Positions 15,211 through 22,486 are shown, counted from the stretch's first letter. The stretch: 23,270 bases of DNA from Methanobrevibacter sp. (GCA_009784145.1 WRCI01000005.1:1-23270), one strand, 5' to 3'. The notes: generated by a model not told the origin, from the letters alone. Made by a program: numbers and translations.

Positions 15211-16714
15211 GAATTGTTGTTAATGGAATATAAATTATATTAGCTCTTTTTTCGATTTTTTCAGTTGTATTTGAAATAATAATCCCATATTTTGATTTAT
15301 ATTTATTTATTGCTTTTATGATTTGTTTTTTATCTTTTTTTCCAATACTTACCTCTACAGGAATAATATTTTCACCTGTTTCTAATAAAAAATCTACTCC
15401 ATAATCTGATGGATCATAATATATATTTAGATATTGATTTTTTGTTTCTTTTATTTTAAAAAAGTAAGATGCTACATGATTTTCAGCTAAAAGTCCTATG
15501 AATTTTCTATCATTTCTTCTGAATTTACCTAATTTATACCTTATTGCAGCATTTATTGATGGGGCTAGGAAATAATATTTCCATGGTTTTCTTACTTGTT
15601 TTCCAACACTACCATATGGCTTTACAGGAAATATTAAATGTGTTTTTTCTAATGTGTTTAAAATTTCTCTTATTTGTTTTTGAGGTTTTGATAACATTGT
15701 TGCCAGTTTTTTATCAGAAGTTCCTCCAGGATCTTGTAATGCAAGATATGTGATAATTTGTGAGATTGTAGATTTTGTATTTGTACTGAAAGTCTTTAGT
15801 AAAAATATATCTTTTTCAATTACTCTATCAACCATATGGAATATTCTTCGATAAATTTCTTCCTTATCCATATTTAACCCAAAAGGGAAGTTTCCATATA
15901 ATAAAAATTTTTCATGCTCCTTTTTAATAGTATTATTTAATTTTAATAGTTTTTTTCTCATTTCTTTTTCTTTATTTCTCATATTCTCAAATTTTTCTAC
16001 ATTAATATCCTCTAATTCGTACCTATTGATATCATCTAACTTATCCCCATGGATATCATCTAACTTATCCCCATTTAACATTAAATTAATTAAAGCATCA
16101 TCATAGCCTTTTGGTAGAGATATTTTATCTTTCAATAAGATATACTCATGAAAGTTTAATGGAAAAGTGGGTTCTTTTTTTATTCTTCTAACTGCATCAA
16201 CATTCATTTCAAAATTTATTGCAGAAGAACCTGTGAAAATGAAAAATATTTTTTTTGTTTTATCATAGAGTATCTTTCCTGCTTTTGACCAGTTTTTATC
16301 ATATTGAGCTTCATCAATTAAAATGAATAATTCTTTTTTTAAGCTTACAGCTCTTGTATCATGTATTTCTTCAATAAAATCATTTATTGATTCATAGAGA
16401 TTAGCTCCTAAAAAATCAGTTAATTCATCAGCTGAAATATAAAGTATTCTATCCTCAGCTATGTTTTTTTCATTTTTTAAGTAGCTATATATTTGAAATA
16501 AAACCGTTGTTTTTCCAATTCCCCTTAAGCCAGCTAATGTAATAAACCTGTTTTCTATGTATCCTTCTAAAAAATCATCTACATGTTTTTTAATTTTAAA
16601 ATAAATTTCCCTATGTTCTAGCTCCACATCATCAGTAATTAGATAATCTTCTAATAATATAGGTGCTTCAGCTAATTTTTCATAAATATAATCAGTTATC
16701 CTTTCTTTATCCAT
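15206..16714 (-). CDS. AAA-family ATPase with DUF4143-like C-terminal part
   Basis: 502-residue P-loop ATPase of the archaeal/bacterial COG1373-like group. Walker A is AGLRGIGKTT (61-70), Walker B LFILIDEAQ (129-137), and the sensor region FTGSSAINF (160-168). A winged-helix-like stretch (about 315-360) precedes a C-terminal domain with DYGVDFLLE and PVEVSIGKKDKKQI. The spacing of D, E and K resembles a PD-(D/E)xK nuclease-like fold, as in DUF4143/DUF234 relatives; cleavage activity is unproven. The cellular role of this family is unknown; many copies occur per archaeal genome, often at variable loci. An acidic low-complexity insertion (GDKLDDI repeats, 215-240) interrupts the ATPase region. 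The stop codon is fused to a truncated paralogue of the neighbouring secreted-protein gene, suggesting the ATPase arrived by recombination. Upstream are three 34-bp repeats with TATA-like cores. Confidence 0.8.
   Translation of the reverse strand: MDKERITDYIYEKLAEAPILLEDYLITDDVELEHREIYFKIKKHVDDFLEGYIENRFITLAGLRGIGKTTVLFQIYSYLKNEKNIAEDRILYISADELTDFLGANLYESINDFIEEIHDTRAVSLKKELFILIDEAQYDKNWSKAGKILYDKTKKIFFIFTGSSAINFEMNVDAVRRIKKEPTFPLNFHEYILLKDKISLPKGYDDALINLMLNGDKLDDIHGDKLDDINRYELEDINVEKFENMRNKEKEMRKKLLKLNNTIKKEHEKFLLYGNFPFGLNMDKEEIYRRIFHMVDRVIEKDIFLLKTFSTNTKSTISQIITYLALQDPGGTSDKKLATMLSKPQKQIREILNTLEKTHLIFPVKPYGSVGKQVRKPWKYYFLAPSINAAIRYKLGKFRRNDRKFIGLLAENHVASYFFKIKETKNQYLNIYYDPSDYGVDFLLETGENIIPVEVSIGKKDKKQIIKAINKYKSKYGIIISNTTEKIEKRANIIYIPLTTIP
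16025..16072 (-). repeat. 24-bp in-frame duplication inside the ATPase gene
   Basis: Two adjacent 24-bp units encode GDKLDDIH and GDKLDDIN, followed by degenerate copies (RYELEDIN, VEKFENM). The expanded acidic loop lies between the ATPase core and the C-terminal domains. Confidence 0.85.
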
Positions 16715-16798
16715 TGTTTCACCTTATTACAATTTAATGATGCTTTATATTTTTCAAAAAATATTCCTATTTTATTCTTTTTGAATATTTATATATTC

Positions 16799-16900
16799 AA
16801 TACTATATAAGTATTTGGATATTTAAATAGCCAATACTATATAAACACTTGACTATTTAAATATTCAAGACTATATAAACACTTGACTATTTTTATATTC
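16799..16900 (-). repeat. Three 34-bp tandem repeats, each with a TATA-like core
   Basis: Units span 16799-16832, 16833-16866 and 16867-16900. Read on the minus strand, each has a TTATATAG element (TTTATATAG in two units), and the AGTCAAGTG element is kept in two units. The nearest TATA-like core is about 90 bases upstream of the ATPase start codon, the others about 125 and 160. The array could provide repeated promoters or operator sites for the ATPase gene. The gap from 16715 to 17032 contains no gene. Confidence 0.8.
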
Positions 16901-17032
16901 AAAAATAAAAATTAAGCAAAAATGCCCATTAAAAAAAGTAACACAATTGAAAGAAAGTAAAAATTTGATAAAAAAATAAAAATTAAATATTCCTGTTAAT
17001 TGTTTCTAAACAAAAATAAGTAAAATGATTTT

Positions 17033-17785
17033 TTAGTAATATGTTATTTTAAATTCAGTAAGAGATGTATCTACTGCAATAAATTCTCCTTTTATTACTT
17101 TTGTGAAAGTTGTTTTTCCTTTTCCATTGAAAGTTGTGGTTTTGCTTATTTTATCAGATATATTACGATATATTAATTTTACTGTTTTGATTTTGTATTT
17201 TTTATTTGTTGTTTTAATATTGAATTTTATATAAGTGATTATAGGAATTCCTTGTCCTTTAGTATAATAATATCCTTTTTCTTTTACAATTATATTAGAT
17301 CTTTTTCCCAGACCCTTTGAATCATATTTCACTTTTGTTATTTTGCCATTATAGAAGGCGAACTTTAGAGATTCTTTTTTAATTTCACTTTTGGTTTGAT
17401 AGTTAATTGTCATTGATACTGATTTATAATCCTTAATTGGTTTAATATTCAAAGATGTTTTGTTTTTACCATTATAAGTCTTAACTATTGTATCATATTT
17501 ATCAGTTGTATCATTATAAACACTATATTTGCATTTTACTGATTTTATATTATATTTATTTTGATTAGCTTTTTTAATATTAACCTTATAAGCGTATTTA
17601 AAATCGTTCTTTTTATCATATATCATTATTTCATCAATAGAAACTATTTTTTTATCAAAAATAGCAGTATTTTTAGCAAAAGAAAGATTTATTTTTTCAT
17701 TTGATGCAGCATAACTTGCTCCTATTGTTGTACTAGCTAAAATCAATAAAAACAAGACTATTATTAATATTTTTTTAATATTCAT
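17033..17785 (-). CDS. Secreted protein of unknown function, beta-rich
   Basis: 250 residues. Residues 1-27 are a clear signal peptide (MNIKKILIIVLFLLILAS then ASYAAS cleavage region). The rest is lysine, threonine and tyrosine rich, with repeated strand-like stretches ending in short glycine turns, and two related halves: NKYNIKSVKCKYSVYNDTTD with YNGKNKTSL, and NKKYKIKTVKLIYRNISD with FNGKGKTTF. The internal similarity suggests two tandem beta-sandwich-like domains (inference). No catalytic motif and no known family recognised. The start is set by a GGAGGG Shine-Dalgarno 7 bases before the ATG. A broken copy of the second half lies beyond the neighbouring ATPase gene, so this locus once held at least two copies. 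Confidence 0.7.
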   Translation of the reverse strand: MNIKKILIIVLFLLILASTTIGASYAASNEKINLSFAKNTAIFDKKIVSIDEIMIYDKKNDFKYAYKVNIKKANQNKYNIKSVKCKYSVYNDTTDKYDTIVKTYNGKNKTSLNIKPIKDYKSVSMTINYQTKSEIKKESLKFAFYNGKITKVKYDSKGLGKRSNIIVKEKGYYYTKGQGIPIITYIKFNIKTTNKKYKIKTVKLIYRNISDKISKTTTFNGKGKTTFTKVIKGEFIAVDTSLTEFKITYY

Positions 17786-17850
17786 ATTAAGTTCCCTCCA
17801 ATAAATATTATTTAATTAATATTATATTTTGATTATTTAAATATATATTT

Positions 17851-17952
17851 TAAATTTTTAAAACTATACTTTAAATTCTTAAAATTATACTTTAAATTCT
17901 TAAATTATACTTCAAATTTTTAAAATTATATTTAAATTCCAAAATTATATTT
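17851..17952. repeat. 20-21-bp tandem repeat, five copies
   Basis: Units of the type taaattcttaaaattatact are repeated with small changes (21, 21, 20, 20 and 20 bases). They begin about 65 bases upstream of the secreted-protein start, inside the divergent gap between that gene and bioY (17786-18154). The remainder of the gap is A/T-only, with a ttatata-rich segment at 18060-18105 that may hold the bioY TATA box. Confidence 0.8.
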
Positions 17953-18141
17953 TAATTTTTAATGAAAAATAATGATAAATTATCGAAAGTTTTTTATAAT
18001 GATTTGACTAAATATTTTAATGTTGAAAAGAATATTCATTATATTTTTTTTATGATTTTATAAAAAAAATTATATAATTATATAAAAAAATTATATAAAA
18101 AAATATATGGTATTAATTTTAAGACATTTATGTGGCAAACT

Positions 18142-18148
18142 AAGGAGG
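18142..18148 (+). promoter_or_regulatory. Shine-Dalgarno deciding the bioY start
   Basis: AAGGAGG is a near-perfect ribosome-binding site 6 bases before the ATG at 18155. It rules against the longer open frame that starts at 18107. Confidence 0.85.
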
Positions 18149-18154
18149 ACACTT

Positions 18155-18769
18155 ATGAACATTAGCAAAAATATTGATTCATACTATTATATGAGGGAAA
18201 ATCTCTTTGATAAAATTCAAAATGCAACTAATCTTGAAAAATTAGCTATGGCTTTTATGATGGCTTGTTTAACTGGTTTATTAGCTCAAATTGTATTACC
18301 CTTACCTTGGACCCCAGTTCCAATAACTGGGCAAACTTTCGGAGTTTTAATTTCAGGACTACTACTTGGAAAACGATTTGGTGTTTTAAGTCAAGTTATA
18401 TATATTGTAGGAGGAGTTCTAGGAGTTGCTTGGTTTGGTGGAATGACTGGTGGTTTGAGTGTTTTCTTAGGTTCTACAATGGGATACTTTATTGGATTTA
18501 TTCTTGCAGCTGCAGTAATAGGTCATTTTTCAGAAAAATATGCAAATAGTCGAAAATTCAGAAAAATGTCTGTTATAATGTTAGTGGCTAATTTTGGATG
18601 TATTTACATTCCAGGTTTAATTGGTTTAGCTATTTGGATGCAAACAACACAAGGTGCTTTCCCAGATATTATAACTTTACTTATTATGGGTCTAGTTCCA
18701 TTTATAATAGGAGATTTAATTAAAATTGGCGGAGCTGCTGGATTATCTAAAGTTGCTCTACCAAAATAA
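18155..18769 (+). CDS. bioY: BioY, biotin-binding S component of an ECF transporter
   Basis: 204-residue membrane protein that binds biotin and imports it with a shared energy-coupling module (EcfA/EcfT). Seen: about six hydrophobic segments; the family signature LPWTPVPITGQTFGVLISGLLLG, with the Q-T pair near the binding site; and a glycine-rich stretch GGVLGVAWFGGMTGG followed by FLGSTMGYFIGF, all typical of BioY. The final segment contains GLIGLAIWM and a charged IGDLIKI loop. No ATPase or T component lies nearby, so it must use one encoded elsewhere. Start fixed by the AAGGAGG site. The gene is monocistronic and followed by a T-rich terminator. The first 25 residues are hydrophilic and not part of the core. 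Confidence 0.92.
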   Translation: MNISKNIDSYYYMRENLFDKIQNATNLEKLAMAFMMACLTGLLAQIVLPLPWTPVPITGQTFGVLISGLLLGKRFGVLSQVIYIVGGVLGVAWFGGMTGGLSVFLGSTMGYFIGFILAAAVIGHFSEKYANSRKFRKMSVIMLVANFGCIYIPGLIGLAIWMQTTQGAFPDIITLLIMGLVPFIIGDLIKIGGAAGLSKVALPK

Positions 18770-18771
18770 TC

Positions 18772-18807
18772 TCTTTTTTTATTATTTTTTTATTTTTTTA
18801 TTTATTT
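18772..18807 (+). terminator. T-run terminator after bioY
   Basis: Directly after the bioY stop come several runs of 5-7 T separated by one to three other bases. This is a good archaeal intrinsic terminator. No stem-loop is evident. Confidence 0.65.
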
Positions 18808-18910
18808 AATTATTCATATTATTATAATATCTATTTTTTAAATTTTTTATTATAATTTTATTTATAATTATATTATATTACAATATTATCATCTAATTTA
18901 TTATAATTAT

Positions 18911-19050
18911 ATTAAATAAGCATGATTTTATTTAAATAGTGTAATTTCATATTAAATAATATAATTTCATATTAAATAACACAATTTTATACTAAATAAC
19001 ACAATTTTATACTAAATAACACAATTTCATATTAAATAACACAATTTTAC
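18911..19050. repeat. 20-bp tandem repeat, seven copies
   Basis: Seven contiguous 20-bp units of the type attaaataacacaatttcat fill 18911-19050; the central four are nearly identical. They start about 140 bases after bioY and end 82 bases before the DUF1284 gene. Like the other 20-bp arrays, A/T tracts are spaced 10 bases apart. The remaining part of this 363-base gap shows nothing else. Confidence 0.9.
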
Positions 19051-19132
19051 TTACTTAATTAATTTTACTTAATTCAAATAATAAATCTTAATTTTATAAA
19101 AAATATATTAAATTTAAATAAATATTGATAAA

Positions 19133-19588
19133 ATGAAAGAAAATAATATAATTTCTTTACGTGGTCATCATCTTTTATGTTTACAAGGATATCAAGGATA
19201 TGGTTATGATGAAAAATTTAAAGCAAAGATAGAAACTATAATAAATCAATTAAATACTAATGATTATAAAGTAACACTAACTGATTCTGCTGATGATTTA
19301 TGCAAATCTTGTCCAAATCTTAAAGATGGAAAATGTGTTGGAGAATTACAAAGTTCAAACAAATCTAGTGAAAACCAAGAAAAAATAAACAAAAATAATA
19401 GTAAAATTATAAAGATAGATAACATTATTCTAAAAAAAGCTAAATTAGAAAAAAATCAAGAATATTCATTTAATAAAGCAATATCCATTGTAAATAAGAG
19501 TTTCCATAATATAAAAGATGTTGAAAAAGTTTGTAAAGACTGTAAATGGATTGAAGAATGTTTGTGGATTCACGCGCGGAAAAAGTGA
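19133..19588 (+). CDS. DUF1284 family cysteine-rich protein
   Basis: 151 residues matching DUF1284: the opening SLRGHHLLCLQGYQGYGYDEKF is diagnostic, with RGHH at 10-13. Cysteines occur at 16, 57, 60, 68, 134, 137 and 143, as CKSC plus GKC and CKDC plus ECLW, arranged like iron-sulfur or zinc ligands. The family is widespread in anaerobes and has no established role. Residues 72-100 form a lysine/asparagine-rich insertion between the two cysteine groups that looks like local expansion. No Shine-Dalgarno precedes the ATG. Stand-alone gene, upstream of tRNA-Gln. Confidence 0.8.
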   Translation: MKENNIISLRGHHLLCLQGYQGYGYDEKFKAKIETIINQLNTNDYKVTLTDSADDLCKSCPNLKDGKCVGELQSSNKSSENQEKINKNNSKIIKIDNIILKKAKLEKNQEYSFNKAISIVNKSFHNIKDVEKVCKDCKWIEECLWIHARKK

Positions 19589-19715
19589 ATTTTTAGTGAA
19601 AGGTTAAAAAATAGCTAAAACATATTATAATAAAATAAAAAAAATTCAATACAAAAATATAAATAAAAAATAAAAAAAACTCCACAAAAATTGACATCCT
19701 CTTGAAAACAATACA

Positions 19716-19726
19716 TTTAAATATAT
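19716..19726 (+). promoter_or_regulatory. TATA box candidate for tRNA-Gln
   Basis: The element tttaaatatat is a good archaeal TATA match. Its expected transcription start would be near 19747, leaving a 5' leader of about 35 bases before the tRNA that RNase P would remove. A weaker A/T stretch at 19770-19780 is too close to the tRNA to be the promoter. Confidence 0.45.
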
Positions 19727-19781
19727 CTTCACATTAAACTATAAAGTGTTGTAATTGTATTAATTACGAATTAATAAATAT

Positions 19782-19853
19782 AGTCCCGTAGGGTAGTGGC
19801 AATCCTTCTAGGCTTTGGACCCGGAGACGGCGGTTCGACTCCGCTCGGGACTA
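19782..19853 (+). tRNA. tRNA-Gln (anticodon UUG)
   Basis: A 72-base cloverleaf. The acceptor stem AGTCCCG pairs fully with CGGGACT; the discriminator is A; CCA is not encoded. The D arm is built on GGGT and the loop AGTGGC. The anticodon loop CTTTGGA gives TTG (34-36), reading glutamine codons. The T arm is GGCGG, TTCGACT, CCGCT with one G-T pair, and the variable loop is 4 bases. The anticodon stem is CTAGG against CCCGG: four pairs form (one G-T), but the middle pair (29-41) is an A-C mismatch. This G+C-rich block stands out sharply in its surroundings. In Methanobacteriales tRNA-Gln is charged with glutamate and amidated by GatDE. Confidence 0.93.
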
Positions 19854-19854
19854 T

Positions 19855-19871
19855 CTTTTTTTATTTTTTTC
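19855..19871 (+). terminator. T-run terminator after tRNA-Gln
   Basis: Two runs of seven and eight T follow the tRNA within 18 bases, a typical stop signal for an archaeal tRNA transcript. Confidence 0.6.
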
Positions 19872-19882
19872 TTTTGATTATC

Positions 19883-19892
19883 AAATATATAA
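19883..19892 (+). promoter_or_regulatory. TATA box candidate for the ATP-grasp gene
   Basis: aaatatataa lies 13-22 bases before the ATG at 19905. With the usual archaeal spacing, transcription would begin at about the start codon. There is no Shine-Dalgarno, so a leaderless message is likely. Confidence 0.45.
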
Positions 19893-19904
19893 AAGTGTAT
19901 TTTA

Positions 19905-21170
19905 ATGGAAAAGCTACTTTTAATAGGAATTAACACAAGAGGGCTTGTAAACTCTGCTTCTAAATTAAAAAATTATCAAACTTATTCTGTGAGTTATTTC
20001 AAAACTGCTGATTTTAAAGACCCCTATAAAGAAAAACATATATTAAAACAAATTCCAGAAAAAACTTGTGGATTTTTTGAAGATAATTACAATTTTAAAG
20101 AATTATTAGAATTATCCAAAGATTATTTAGAAGAAGTTGATAAAATTATTCTATCAACTGGATTATCAACTACTGATTTTAAAGGAAAATTTAAAAAATA
20201 TAAAAAGAAAATCATTGGAAATGCCGAAACAGAAGAACTTGAAGACAAATACAAATTTTATAAAAAAATAAAAAATAAATTCTTAACACCTAAAACTTTC
20301 AAAGTTAAATGTAAGTTTAGTGAAAATGAAGATTTAACAATTCCAGATGAAATTCTTGAAATATTTAAACAATATAAAGATATGTCATTTATCATAAAAC
20401 CACTTCAAGGCTCTGGAGGATATGGAGTTAATCTTCTAAATTATAATATTAAAAATAAACTAAATAACATTACTTTAGAGAAGATATTTTCCTATTATGA
20501 AGGTCAAGAGTTTTTAATTCAAGAGTATGTAGAAGGAATAAGCATTAGTTCATCAGTACTTTCTAGTAAAACACAAGCTAAAACTATTATGGTTAGTAGA
20601 ATGTTAACAGAACATGATTTTGGTAAAAAAAATAGTTTTAAATATTGTGGAAACATTGTTCCTTTTGATTATTCAGAAAAAAAGCTTAATACAAATCATG
20701 TTAATAATATTTCTGAAGAAATTATTGAAAAATTTAAGCTAATGGGTTCTAATGGTATAGATATGATTATAGATAAAAAATCCAAAAATGAGACCCCATC
20801 TATTATTGAAGTGAATCCTCGATTTCAAGGAACATATGAATCTATTGAAGAAATATTGAAGATTAACTTATTAGATGCTCATATAAAAGCATGTGAAGGA
20901 GAATTAATAGAAATTCCTAAACCTAGTCCAAATGAGTATTCTATTAAAAGAATTATTTATTCTGATAAAAGTATAAAAGTTGGAAATCTTAAAATAAATA
21001 ATAATGTTTATGATATTCCTTTTAAAGATGTGATTATTGAAAAAGATGAACCATTATTAACTATTATAACAGCTAAAAACAGTATGCATAATGCTAAAAA
21101 TATTATGGAAAGTTCAATTAGAAAAATTAATAAAAATGTGATTTCATTAGATTATTCCCATAAGAATTAA
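19905..21170 (+). CDS. ATP-grasp family carboxylate-amine ligase, substrate unknown
   Basis: 421 residues. ATP-grasp enzymes join a carboxylate to an amine or thiol through an acyl-phosphate. Seen: an N-terminal Rossmann-like domain starting KLLLIGINTRGLVNSASK; the lysine of FIIKPLQGSGGYGVN (K165) with its glycine loop (168-174); the hinge QEFLIQEYVEG; and the magnesium ligands in IIEVNPRFQGTYE (E302, N304). The overall pattern fits the predicted carboligase group COG2232, found in methanogens. Enzymes of this fold make methanofuran, coenzyme F420 side chains and similar cofactors, but I cannot assign a substrate. Residues after about 330 are a less conserved C-terminal domain. The last 12 codons lie in the first copy of a 36-bp tandem duplication, and the gene is convergent with a small membrane-protein gene. 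Confidence 0.8.
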   Translation: MEKLLLIGINTRGLVNSASKLKNYQTYSVSYFKTADFKDPYKEKHILKQIPEKTCGFFEDNYNFKELLELSKDYLEEVDKIILSTGLSTTDFKGKFKKYKKKIIGNAETEELEDKYKFYKKIKNKFLTPKTFKVKCKFSENEDLTIPDEILEIFKQYKDMSFIIKPLQGSGGYGVNLLNYNIKNKLNNITLEKIFSYYEGQEFLIQEYVEGISISSSVLSSKTQAKTIMVSRMLTEHDFGKKNSFKYCGNIVPFDYSEKKLNTNHVNNISEEIIEKFKLMGSNGIDMIIDKKSKNETPSIIEVNPRFQGTYESIEEILKINLLDAHIKACEGELIEIPKPSPNEYSIKRIIYSDKSIKVGNLKINNNVYDIPFKDVIIEKDEPLLTIITAKNSMHNAKNIMESSIRKINKNVISLDYSHKN

Positions 21171-21206
21171 AATGTGATTTCATTAGATTATTCCCATAAG
21201 AATTAA
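21135..21206. repeat. 36-bp exact tandem duplication at the end of the ATP-grasp gene
   Basis: Copies at 21135-21170 and 21171-21206 are identical. The first encodes the last residues of the ATP-grasp protein (NVISLDYSHKN and stop). The second encodes, on the other strand, the C-terminal ILMGII and stop of the 49-residue protein. Each copy could serve either gene. Confidence 0.95.
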
Positions 21207-21332
21207 AATAAACATTATTGTTCCTATTCCTAATGAAATAGTTGCAAGAATACTTGCTCCTGACATTATAAGATATAATTTAGCTACATTATCAGGATCT
21301 TTAGTAAATTGTTTTATAGGATCTCTTTTCAT
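21183..21332 (-). CDS. Small membrane protein, 49 residues
   Basis: A short minus-strand gene from ATG at 21332 to TAA at 21185-21183. The product has a polar, charged start (MKRDPIKQFTKDPDNVAKLY) and then one or two hydrophobic stretches, SGASILATISLGIG and MFILILMGII. This would make a single-span or hairpin membrane peptide with its N terminus in the cytoplasm. Codon use and composition look protein-like, and an ordered polar-then-hydrophobic layout is unlikely by chance. I do not recognise a family. No strong Shine-Dalgarno is visible before the ATG. It is convergent with the ATP-grasp gene, 12 bases apart. Confidence 0.65.
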   Translation of the reverse strand: MKRDPIKQFTKDPDNVAKLYLIMSGASILATISLGIGTIMFILILMGII

Positions 21333-21375
21333 TTTCACACTATTTCCATTGAATCTATTATAGATTAATTATATT

Positions 21376-21511
21376 AAAATATATTATTTGTTTTTAACTC
21401 TTATATTATAAAATATATTATTTGTTTTTAACTCTTATATTATAAAATATATTATTTGTTTTTAACTCTTATATTATAAAATATATTATTTGTTTTTAAT
21501 TCTATTATATT
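21376..21511. repeat. 34-bp tandem repeat, four copies
   Basis: Copies start at 21376, 21410, 21444 and 21478; the first three are identical and the fourth diverges in its second half. The unit begins aaaatatattatttgttttt. The array starts 44 bases upstream of the small membrane protein gene. On the minus strand each unit holds an AATATATTTT, a possible TATA box. The gap 21333-21844 contains no other gene. Confidence 0.9.
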
Positions 21512-21678
21512 TAATTTATTATATTATATCTTATATTAATTATAATTTATACTTAAATTAAAAATATAATGAAATATTATATGAAAAAATAAATAGGATA
21601 AATAAAATTAGATAATTATTAAATAATCTTATAATATATTTAAAAAAATTATAAAATATTTAAAAAAAAATTATAAAA

Positions 21679-21708
21679 ACATGAAAAAATATCATATATT
21701 TTTCATGT
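21679..21708. terminator. Long palindrome downstream of the ATP synthase operon
   Basis: ACATGAAAAA and its reverse complement TTTTTCATGT bracket a short A/T centre, giving a nearly perfect 30-base hairpin about 140 bases after the atpD stop. With the next hairpin it could mark the 3' end of the operon transcript or protect it. Confidence 0.5.
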
Positions 21709-21718
21709 CTATTTTATA

Positions 21719-21741
21719 TTAGAAAAACTAATATTTTCTAA
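21719..21741. terminator. Second hairpin downstream of atpD
   Basis: TTAGAAAA and TTTTCTAA form an 8-bp stem with a 7-base loop. Between this hairpin and the atpD stop the minus strand carries several T runs (about 21750-21835), a likely terminator region. Confidence 0.45.
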
Positions 21742-21844
21742 AAATTTTATTTTAAAAAAAACTCTTAAAAAAGATAAAAAAATAGTCATAATAAGAATAA
21801 AAATAAAAAAATTTATTCTATTGACTTATTAACTATTAATTATA

Positions 21845-22486
21845 TCATTCTGTTTCAATTGTAGACTTTATCATCTTCAATCGAACAAAGTTTTCTCTTT
21901 CCATCTCTTGAAGTCTCATTTCAATAGACTTAACAGTGTTCTGTAATTTTGGGATCATAATATGTTCCAAAGCATTAACACGGCGTTTAGTTGATTCAAT
22001 CTCAGCAGCTAAAAGATATATTGTTTTTTCAGTTTCTCCAAGTTCAATTATTAAACCAAGAGCTTCTTCAAACATTTTAGATGCTTCATCTAATTTTACT
22101 GAGGTGTCAGAAAAACTGTAACCTCTGTCAACTATAGTTCTTTTTTCCATTTCTGAATCCACTACAGGTACAACAACACCCATAACACTTCTTGAATCTA
22201 TATCTACATCAATAGATTCTTTAACAGATAAAGCAGCTTTTTTAACTGCTAAATCACCCATAACAACTTGAGCTTCTGTCAAATCTTCGAAAGCAACTTT
22301 GAGAGTTTCTTCTACTTTATCACGAGACCCCTTAACTCTATCTAAAATATCAAAAAACTCTTTAATTAAAGCATCACGTTTTTCTTTAAGTAAACTGTGA
22401 CCTTTAACAGCGAGTTTTTCTCTACCTTTGAGCTTTAAAAGCTCCATTCGAGTGGGATTAATCCCTTCCATAGTTTCTTGTGCCAT
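21845..22486 (-). CDS. atpD: A/V-type ATP synthase subunit D
   Basis: 213-residue subunit D, the central rotor shaft of the archaeal A-type ATP synthase, linking the catalytic A3B3 head to the membrane ring through subunits F and C. It is nearly all helical: the N-terminal helix [20 protein letters not shown] and the C-terminal helix starting [19 protein letters not shown], which form the coiled coil, are both present and typical. The start at 22486 follows a TTGGAGG Shine-Dalgarno by 5 bases; an apparent upstream TTG overlaps that site and is not used. The gene lies 73 bases after atpB, the normal order (A, B, D) in methanogens, and appears to end the operon. Length is normal. Confidence 0.96.
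   Translation of the reverse strand: MAQETMEGINPTRMELLKLKGREKLAVKGHSLLKEKRDALIKEFFDILDRVKGSRDKVEETLKVAFEDLTEAQVVMGDLAVKKAALSVKESIDVDIDSRSVMGVVVPVVDSEMEKRTIVDRGYSFSDTSVKLDEASKMFEEALGLIIELGETEKTIYLLAAEIESTKRRVNALEHIMIPKLQNTVKSIEMRLQEMERENFVRLKMIKSTIETE

Noticed and set aside
18107..18154. Longer N terminus for BioY
   Set aside because: The AAGGAGG site just before ATG 18155 fixes the shorter start, and the added residues do not resemble the family.
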